Source: an uncultured Clostridia bacterium
GTDB lineage: Bacteria > Bacillota > Clostridia > Oscillospirales > Butyricicoccaceae
Assembly: GCA_947856675.1 (NCBI GenBank)
Contig: CANUCM010000098.1
Span: 1-5,205, forward strand
Direction of reading: 5' to 3'
Length of the DNA: 5,205 nucleotides
The position numbers were made by a program, and so were the translations under genes. The notes beneath the pieces were generated by a model. The model was not told the origin of the DNA and made no database searches. It saw only the letters and a program-made list of their open reading frames with translations. Positions 1 through 5,205 of this stretch are shown here, one piece after another. Numbering within the stretch: position 1 is the first letter of the stretch; each line of letters begins with the position of its first letter.

Positions 1-117
1 GTCGGTCTGCTCGTCGGCGCGGCGCACAAGAAAGGCACACAGGCTGCCGTCGGGCGAAATACGCACGTCTGAAGGCAGGGAAAACTCAAGAAAACTTCGG
101 GCGGTCATGCGCTTCAT
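1..117 (-). CDS. N-terminal fragment of a probable S9-family serine peptidase (prolyl oligopeptidase/acylaminoacyl peptidase type), cut by the window edge
   Basis: Only the first 39 codons are present, and the frame is open to the left edge. The protein begins MKRMTARSFLEF and continues with a proline-serine-aspartate turn and an ISPDGSLCAFLVRR segment. This ISPDG-x3-AF pattern is the usual first blade of the beta-propeller that precedes the alpha/beta-hydrolase domain in S9 peptidases, which hydrolyse short peptides. The catalytic domain lies outside the window, so the family call rests on the N-terminus alone; another TolB/PD40-type propeller protein is possible. ATG at 117-115 is chosen because AAGGAG at 131-126 lies 8 nt upstream; ATG at 108 is a weaker in-frame alternative. 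The gene follows the dpp operon on the same strand, after a terminator-like hairpin and a good promoter, so it is probably its own transcription unit. A role in degrading imported peptides is inferred from position. Confidence 0.6.
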   Translation of the reverse strand, partial: MKRMTARSFLEFSLPSDVRISPDGSLCAFLVRRADEQTD

Positions 118-125
118 ACATAGGG

Positions 126-131
126 CTCCTT
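126..131 (-). promoter_or_regulatory. Ribosome binding site of the S9-peptidase-like gene
   Basis: On the minus strand AAGGAG lies 8 nt before ATG 117-115. An out-of-frame ATG at 121-119 lies only 4 nt from the site and opens just 11 codons, so the spacing favours the start at 117. Confidence 0.65.
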
Positions 132-160
132 TCATGGCTCAGCTCATGCTTTTGTCTTTT

Positions 161-189
161 ATTATGCTGCAGCAAAACATAAAAGTCAA
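161..189 (-). promoter_or_regulatory. Probable housekeeping (sigma-70/sigma-A type) promoter for the S9-peptidase-like gene
   Basis: Read on the minus strand, a -35 box TTGACT (189-184) is followed after exactly 17 nt by a -10 box CATAAT (166-161). Each matches consensus at 5 of 6 positions. Transcription would begin near 152-156, giving a leader of roughly 35-40 nt before the ATG at 117. The region is much more AT-rich than the flanking genes. The -35 box lies inside the T-rich tail of the preceding terminator hairpin. No operator is convincing; a GCTGCAGC palindrome at 166-173 in the spacer is too short to interpret. Confidence 0.65.
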
Positions 190-218
190 ATGCGCACAGG
201 CAAAAATGCCTGTGCGCA
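181..218 (-). terminator. Rho-independent terminator at the end of the dpp operon, possibly bidirectional
   Basis: A perfect 12-bp inverted repeat (arms TGCGCACAGGCA at 191-202 and TGCCTGTGCGCA at 207-218) encloses a 4-nt loop. It starts 12 nt after the TAA stop of the DppF-like gene. On the minus strand the stem is followed by TTTGACTTTTATG, a T-rich but interrupted tract. On the plus strand a run of seven T begins 8 nt beyond the stem (226-232), so the hairpin could also stop plus-strand transcription. Stem strength and position make this the likely operon end; the broken T tract leaves some chance of readthrough. Confidence 0.8.
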
Positions 219-230
219 CGATGTGTTTTT

Positions 231-1221
231 TTATTGCTGCTCCACCAGCTTGCCCTGTCCCTCGTACAGATGGCAGGCCACCATGTGCCTCGGCGCGATT
301 TCGCGCAGGGGCGGCGTCTGCGTGCGGCAGCGCTCGGTGCAGCTTTCGCAGCGGGTGTGGAACACACAGCCCTTGGGCGGGTTGATGGGGCTGGGAATAT
401 CGCCCTTGAGCGCGGCGCGCAGCCGGTGCTCCTCGCGGAAGTCGAGCGAGGGGATGGACTTGAGCAGCGCCCGCGTATACGGATGCGCCGTGTCGCGGTA
501 CAGCTCCTCCTTGTCCGCCAGCTCGACGAGGTTGCCGAGGTACATGACGGCGATGCGGTCGACCATATGGTACACCACCGACAGGTTGTGCGAAATAAAC
601 AGATACGTCAGCCCGAACTCCTGCTGCAAATCCATCAGAAGATTGATGATCTGCGACTGAATGGACACGTCAAGCGCCGACACCGGCTCGTCGCACACAA
701 GGAACTTGGGCCGCAGCGCCAGCGAACGCGCAATGCCGATGCGCTGCCGCTGCCCGCCGGAAAACTCGTGGGGGTAGCGCCGGATGTACACCGGGTCAAG
801 CCCGCAGATTTTCATCAGCTCGACGGCTTTTTCCACACGCTCTTTTTTGGTGTACATTTTCTGAAACACATAGGGCTCTGTAATAATGTCGCCCACCGTC
901 ATGCGCGGGTTGAGCGAACCGTAAGGGTCCTGAAACATGATCTGCAGATCCTTGCGCATCAGCCGCATCTGTTTTTCGTTCAGCCCGGTCAGGTCCTTGC
1001 CCTCAAACACAATGCGCCCGCCCGTCGGCTCAATCAGCCGGATCATCGTGCGGCCCAGCGTGGTTTTACCGCAGCCCGATTCGCCCACAACGCCCAGCGT
1101 TTCGCCGCGGCGGATATCGAGGGTGATGTCGTTGACCGCCTTGACATACTGCTTTTCGCCAAACAGCGCGGTGCTTTTTACAGGAAACCATTTGCGCAGC
1201 TTATGTACGGAAAGGAGGCTT

Positions 1222-1235
<14 letters not shown>
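231..1235 (-). CDS. dppF: Dipeptide/oligopeptide ABC transporter ATP-binding protein, DppF/OppF-like
   Basis: This 334-residue cytoplasmic ATPase is one of two that power peptide import through the DppB-DppC channel. Visible motifs are Walker A GESGCGKTT (51-59), Q-loop FQDP (101-104), signature SGGQRQR (159-165), Walker B FLVCDEP (178-184) with catalytic Glu183, a D-loop SALD (186-189) and switch His216. The family-specific C-terminal extension follows, with HPYTRALL (251-258) and GCVFHTRC. Cys290, Cys296, Cys303 and Cys321 have the spacing known in Opp/Dpp ATPases, where structural work has found an iron-sulfur cluster. Length is normal for the family. The start is ATG 1235-1233, with GGGAGGG at 1250-1244 8 nt upstream; an upstream extension to 1334 would only read through DppD coding sequence. 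It overlaps DppD by 14 bp, suggesting translational coupling, and is the last gene of the operon. DppF rather than OppF is chosen from gene order; the peptide length transported is not proven. Confidence 0.93.
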
Positions 1236-2223
<988 letters not shown>

Positions 2224-2230
2224 GTTCGCC

Positions 2231-2238
2231 CCTCCTTA
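2231..2238 (-). promoter_or_regulatory. Ribosome binding site of the DppD-like gene, merged with the DppC stop codon
   Basis: TAAGGAGG on the minus strand lies 7 nt before ATG 2223-2221. The TAA is also the stop codon of the DppC-like gene, so termination and re-initiation sites are fused. The eight bases match the typical 16S rRNA 3' end fully. Confidence 0.8.
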
Positions 2239-3147
2239 CAGGTTTTTCAGCCGCGGGTCGAGCGCATCGCGCAGCGCGTCGCCCAGCAGGTTGAAGGCCA
2301 GGACGGTAACGATGAGAGCAATGCCCGGAAAAACGCTGTATTCCGGGTACTGGCGTATAAACTTGCGCGCCTCGGAAATCATCGAGCCCCAGCTGGCCTG
2401 CGGCGGCTGAACGCCCAGCCCCAAAAACGAAAGGCTGGCCTCGTACATGATGTCAGAGGGGATGTTCATGGTCGCCACAACAATGATGGTCGAAAGGCAG
2501 TTGGGTATCAGGTGGCGGAAAATAATCTGCATGTTGCGCCCGCCGCTGGCACGTGCCGCTTCGACATATTCCTTTTGCTTCAGCTGCATAATCTGCGAGC
2601 GTATCACGCGCGCAAGCCCTGTCCAGCCGACAACGCCGATAGCGATAAACACGTTCATAATGCCCGTGCCCAGCACAAACATGACGACAATGGCAAACAG
2701 AATATGGGGAAACGATGCGAAAATCTCAATAATTCTCGAAAGCACCGCGTCGACTTTTCCCCCGTAATAGCCGGCTATCGCACCCACCACAAGGCCGATA
2801 AACACCGCGATGGCCTCGGCCACCACGCCGACCATAAGCGACACGCGCGAGCCGAAGATAATGCGGCTTAAAATGTCGCGTCCAAACTCGTCTGTTCCCA
2901 AAAGATGCTCGCTTGACGGCCTGGCAAGCTCGTTGCCGACGTCCATGTAGTCTTCCTCATACGGCGCGATAAACGGCGCAAAGATCGCGATGATGATGAG
3001 CGCCGCGACGACAAACAGGCACACCATGGCAATCTTGTCCTTTTTGAGCCTGCGCATGGCGTCGTGGTAAAAGCTGGTGTAGGCCACGCCCTCCGCGCCC
3101 TCAATAAGCGCGCTGTACACGTCGTTTTTTCGTTTCAGCAATCCCAT
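2236..3147 (-). CDS. dppC: Dipeptide/oligopeptide ABC transporter permease, DppC/OppC-like
   Basis: This 303-residue inner-membrane protein forms half of the peptide channel. After a charged cytoplasmic N-terminus comes a first membrane helix (about 38-61), the family hallmark HLLGTDEFGRDILSR (81-95), then about five further hydrophobic segments near 104-128, 140-162, 163-180, 216-236 and 272-291. The EAA loop that docks on the ATPases is at about 193-216 (EYVEAARASGG then RHLIPN). The C-terminus LGDALRDALDPRL is typical of DppC and OppC. Length is normal and nothing is missing. ATG 3147-3145 is chosen because AGGAGGG at 3162-3156 lies 8 nt upstream; a longer reading to 3234 would only translate the end of DppB in another frame. 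It starts 4 bp after the DppB stop, and its own stop is part of the DppD ribosome binding site. Confidence 0.94.
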   Translation of the reverse strand: MGLLKRKNDVYSALIEGAEGVAYTSFYHDAMRRLKKDKIAMVCLFVVAALIIIAIFAPFIAPYEEDYMDVGNELARPSSEHLLGTDEFGRDILSRIIFGSRVSLMVGVVAEAIAVFIGLVVGAIAGYYGGKVDAVLSRIIEIFASFPHILFAIVVMFVLGTGIMNVFIAIGVVGWTGLARVIRSQIMQLKQKEYVEAARASGGRNMQIIFRHLIPNCLSTIIVVATMNIPSDIMYEASLSFLGLGVQPPQASWGSMISEARKFIRQYPEYSVFPGIALIVTVLAFNLLGDALRDALDPRLKNL

Positions 3148-3151
3148 ACGC

Positions 3152-4081
3152 TTATCCCTCCTGCGTGACCCGGATGCGCGGGTCAAGCAGCCCGTACAGC
3201 AGGTCGATAGTGAGGTTGGCCACGACAAAGACAACGGCGATGTAAATGGTACAGCCCTGTATCAGCCGGATGTCGCGCTGGGTGATGGCGTCGACCATGG
3301 TCTTGCCCAGACCGGGAATGGAAAACACCGTTTCAACCAGCACCGAGCCGCCCAGTATGCTTTTAATCAGTATGCCTATGTAAGTAATAATGGGGATGGC
3401 CGCGTTTTTCAGCCCGTGCTGCATGACGATTTTAAACTCGCTGACGCCTTTGGCACGCGCCGTGCGGACATAGTCCTGGTTGAGCGCGTCGAGCATGTTG
3501 GTGCGGCACAGCCTTGCAATGGACGCCGCATAAATCAACCCCAGCGAAATGGTGGGCAGAATGTACGAGCTCATCGACTGCAGGCCCGAAATGGGCAAAA
3601 GCTTGAACTTTACGCCCAAAACAATCTGCAGGATGATGGCTATCCAGAACGAGGGCATCACCATGCCCAGCGTCGAGATAAGAATAATGATTTTGTCGCC
3701 TATCCTGCCGTGCAGCACAGCGGCCGATATGCCGAACAAAAGCCCCAGAACAATGGAAAACAGCATGACCCACACGCCCAGCGATGCCGTGATGCGGAAG
3801 GCCCCGGCCAGAATCTCGCTGACCGGCTTGTGCTGAAAATACGAGTCGCCGAAGTCGCCGACCACGGCGCCGCGGATAAACTCGATAAACTGCTCGGTGT
3901 ACGGCTTGTCGAGCCCCATTTCATGCCGGACACGGTCGATGGTTTCCTGGTCGGCGCGCTTGGCCAGCATAACGCCTACCGGATCGCCCGGCGCAATGTT
4001 GAGCATGACAAAGGTTACAAGGCTGACGCCGAACAGCACAATCAGCGTCTGCAAAAGCCGCTTGACAGTGTATTTTATCAA
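3152..4081 (-). CDS. dppB: Dipeptide/oligopeptide ABC transporter permease, DppB/OppB-like, with TTG start
   Basis: This 309-residue inner-membrane protein pairs with the DppC-like permease. The N-terminus MIKYTVKRLLQTLIVLFGVS and the following FVMLNIAPGDPV are hallmarks of DppB/OppB. Hydrophobic segments lie near 9-29, 96-122, 130-156, 171-190, 227-249 and 274-297. The EAA loop is at about 203-226 (DYVRTARAKGV then QHGLKN), followed by the characteristic ETVFSIPGLGK (250-260) and a C-terminal LLDPRIR. The start codon is TTG (4081-4079): an in-frame TGA at 4090-4088 rules out any extension, and the next in-frame ATG would remove most of the first helix. GGGGGAG at 4097-4091 sits 9 nt upstream. 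The gene lies 95 bp after the binding-protein gene and 4 bp before the DppC-like gene, so B, C, D and F are tightly linked. Confidence 0.94.
   Translation of the reverse strand: MIKYTVKRLLQTLIVLFGVSLVTFVMLNIAPGDPVGVMLAKRADQETIDRVRHEMGLDKPYTEQFIEFIRGAVVGDFGDSYFQHKPVSEILAGAFRITASLGVWVMLFSIVLGLLFGISAAVLHGRIGDKIIILISTLGMVMPSFWIAIILQIVLGVKFKLLPISGLQSMSSYILPTISLGLIYAASIARLCRTNMLDALNQDYVRTARAKGVSEFKIVMQHGLKNAAIPIITYIGILIKSILGGSVLVETVFSIPGLGKTMVDAITQRDIRLIQGCTIYIAVVFVVANLTIDLLYGLLDPRIRVTQEG
3156..3162 (-). promoter_or_regulatory. Ribosome binding site of the DppC-like gene, inside the end of the DppB-like gene
   Basis: AGGAGGG on the minus strand is 8 nt before ATG 3147-3145 and overlaps the last Gln-Glu-Gly codons of DppB. 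It decides the DppC start over the longer open frame. Confidence 0.78.
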
Positions 4082-4090
4082 AAAACTTCA

Positions 4091-4097
4091 CTCCCCC
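4091..4097 (-). promoter_or_regulatory. Ribosome binding site of the DppB-like gene
   Basis: GGGGGAG on the minus strand lies 9 nt before the TTG start at 4081. It supports TTG initiation, since no ATG or GTG is available in frame. The site is also complementary to one arm of the upstream stem-loop at 4137-4160. Confidence 0.65.
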
Positions 4098-4108
4098 GTG
4101 CGAAGGTG

Positions 4109-4125
4109 CGAAAGCCCCGCTTTCG
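4109..4125 (-). promoter_or_regulatory. Small stem-loop in the gap upstream of the DppB-like gene
   Basis: CGAAAGC and GCTTTCG form a perfect 7-bp stem with a 3-nt loop. No T tract follows on the minus strand, so it is unlikely to be a terminator. It lies 11 nt upstream of the dppB ribosome binding site and downstream of a larger hairpin. Confidence 0.5.
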
Positions 4126-4136
4126 TATGGAATCGG

Positions 4137-4160
4137 GGCGGGGGACCCGGATCCCCCGCC
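4137..4160 (-). promoter_or_regulatory. GC-rich stem-loop between the binding-protein gene and the permease genes
   Basis: Arms GGCGGGGGA and TCCCCCGCC form a perfect, almost all-GC 9-bp stem with a 6-nt loop, 16 nt after the stop codon of the binding protein. No T tract follows on the minus strand, so it does not look like an intrinsic terminator. Stable intercistronic hairpins at this position in other importer operons (for example between malE and malF) protect the upstream message and let the binding protein be made in excess; the same role is inferred here. Confidence 0.6.
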
Positions 4161-4176
4161 GCAGTGCGTGCACAGC

Positions 4177-5205
4177 TTACTTGGTCGCGCCGAACAAATC
4201 GACCATGCTGTTTAAGAACACAACGCCCTCGACATTTTCCTTCACGAGGTAGAACTTGATGGGGTTATACAGCGGAACGTTAACAAAGTCCTCCATAACG
4301 GCTATGTGCTCAGCCTCGCGGTACAGCTCCTCGCGCTTTGCCGGGTCGGTGACGACGCGGGCTTCATCAAGCAGCGCATCAAACTCGGGGTTTGAATAGT
4401 TTGAGGAGAAGTAGGGCGAGGACTCAGAATGCAGAATCGTATAAAGGAAGTTGTCGGGGTCGACGATGTCGGCATACCAGGTCGAGAAGGGAACCTGCAC
4501 TTCGCCCTGCTTGCGCAGGTCGGTATAGGCCGCGTCGTCCACCTTCTGAATCTCAAACTCGATGCCTGCTTCCTTCATCTGCTGCTGCAGAACGGTCGCC
4601 ACGCCCACCAAGCTGGACTTTTCCGAAATGGTGGTCACAAGGTGCACGCCGTCGGGATATCCGGCCTCGGCGAGCAGCGCCTTTGCCTTTTCGGGATCGT
4701 ACTTGCTGACGGGGCGCTCGTCGTCAAACGCCATGCAGCCGCGCGGAATAAAGCAGCTGGTGGCCTGCGCGTTGCCCTGCAGGTAGTTTTCGACCATGGC
4801 CTCGGCGTCGACGGCGTAGCCTACGGCCTCGCGGACCTTTATGTTGTCCAGCGGCGCCTTAAACACGTTGAGGTTCATCGAAATGGTGCCGATGAGCGGG
4901 TTTACGACAAACTGATCCTTGTATTCGGGATCGTCGCGGTACGCAGCGGCCTGATCCTGCGCCACGCCGACGATGTCAAGATTTCCGCTTTCGTACTCAA
5001 GCAGCATGGTGTTTGCGTCCATGTTGTAAACAATAATCTCATCAAGCGTGGGCTTTTCGCCGTGATAATCCTCAAAGCGCTCGACCGCTACGTGATCCTT
5101 GGGCACAAACTCCTTAAGCTTGAAGGGGCCGGTGCCGACAAAGACGTCGACGCCCCAGCGGTCGCCCGCTTCGGTGCACGCCTTTTCGGGATAAATGGAC
5201 AGCTG
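4177..5205 (-). CDS. dppA: Extracellular peptide-binding protein of an ABC transporter, DppA/OppA-like (SBP_bac_5 family), N-terminus outside the window
   Basis: The 342 residues present are the C-terminal two thirds or so of a family 5 solute-binding protein, which captures peptides outside the membrane and delivers them to DppB/DppC. The frame is open to 5205, and the GTG at 5106 is an internal valine. The fragment opens with LSIYPEK and reaches the family hallmark VGTGPFKLKEFVP (about 23-35), followed by an ERFEDYHG stretch. Later come a MNLNVFKAPLDNIKVREAVGYAVD segment, a YDPEKAKALLAEAGYPDG segment and TWYADIVDPDNF (about 243-254). Asp246 in that motif (codon 4470-4468) aligns with the aspartate that holds the peptide amino group in E. 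coli DppA and OppA, consistent with a peptide ligand. The signal peptide, probably a lipoprotein one in a Firmicute, is not in view. The TAA stop at 4179-4177 is followed by a 95-bp structured gap before the permeases. Other family 5 ligands such as glutathione or nickel chelates cannot be fully excluded. Confidence 0.9.
   Translation of the reverse strand, partial: QLSIYPEKACTEAGDRWGVDVFVGTGPFKLKEFVPKDHVAVERFEDYHGEKPTLDEIIVYNMDANTMLLEYESGNLDIVGVAQDQAAAYRDDPEYKDQFVVNPLIGTISMNLNVFKAPLDNIKVREAVGYAVDAEAMVENYLQGNAQATSCFIPRGCMAFDDERPVSKYDPEKAKALLAEAGYPDGVHLVTTISEKSSLVGVATVLQQQMKEAGIEFEIQKVDDAAYTDLRKQGEVQVPFSTWYADIVDPDNFLYTILHSESSPYFSSNYSNPEFDALLDEARVVTDPAKREELYREAEHIAVMEDFVNVPLYNPIKFYLVKENVEGVVFLNSMVDLFGATK

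Noticed and set aside
86..121. An 11-codon reading frame starting at ATG 121-119, overlapping the start of the peptidase-like gene.
   Set aside because: It is only 4 nt from the ribosome binding site and out of frame. The start at 117 has better spacing and a family-like protein; an overlapping regulatory peptide cannot be supported from sequence alone.
135..150. Possible operator made of the CATG-flanked sequence upstream of the peptidase-like gene.
   Set aside because: Only the outer 4 bp on each side are symmetric (CATG is itself a palindrome); the inner bases do not pair, so chance is the simplest explanation.
4109..4160. Intrinsic terminator between the binding protein and the permeases.
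   Set aside because: Both hairpins are well formed but are followed by CCGATTCC and CACCTTCG on the minus strand, with no T tract.
3416..4252. A 278-codon plus-strand open frame opposite DppB and the intergenic gap.
   Set aside because: Low-complexity, His/Gln/Arg-rich translation antisense to a clear permease; it also crosses the stem-loops and the binding-protein stop codon.

Overview
The window is GC-rich and tightly packed. It holds most of one ABC transporter operon of the dipeptide/oligopeptide (Dpp/Opp) family, all on the minus strand, so it reads from high to low coordinates. Strong AGGAGG-type ribosome binding sites, one TTG start and the protein sequences suggest a GC-rich Firmicute, probably a clostridial or gut-type anaerobe. 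That placement is an inference; no marker gene is present to confirm it.

Layout in transcription order: (i) the C-terminal two thirds of the extracellular substrate-binding protein (DppA-like), running off the right edge at 5205 and stopping at 4177; (ii) a 95-bp gap with two perfect stem-loops and the ribosome binding site of the next gene; (iii) the DppB-like permease, 4081-3152, starting with TTG; (iv) the DppC-like permease, 3147-2236; (v) the DppD-like ATPase, 2223-1222; (vi) the DppF-like ATPase, 1235-231, overlapping DppD by 14 bp; (vii) a 12-bp perfect stem-loop at 191-218 that probably ends the operon; (viii) a near-consensus promoter (TTGACT-17-CATAAT) beginning inside the terminator's T-rich tail; (ix) the first 39 codons of a new gene, 117 to the left edge, that looks like an S9-family (prolyl oligopeptidase/acylaminoacyl peptidase) enzyme.

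Together the binding protein captures peptides outside the membrane, DppB and DppC form the channel, and DppD and DppF hydrolyse ATP to drive uptake. The adjacent S9-type peptidase could break down the imported peptides, but it appears to have its own promoter. Both ATPases carry all motifs needed for catalysis plus the C-terminal four-cysteine pattern of this family.

I found no undescribed system, mobile element, CRISPR array or RNA gene. The points of most interest are regulatory: the structured gap between binding protein and permease, including a possible alternative pairing over the dppB ribosome binding site, and the fused terminator-promoter at the end of the operon.
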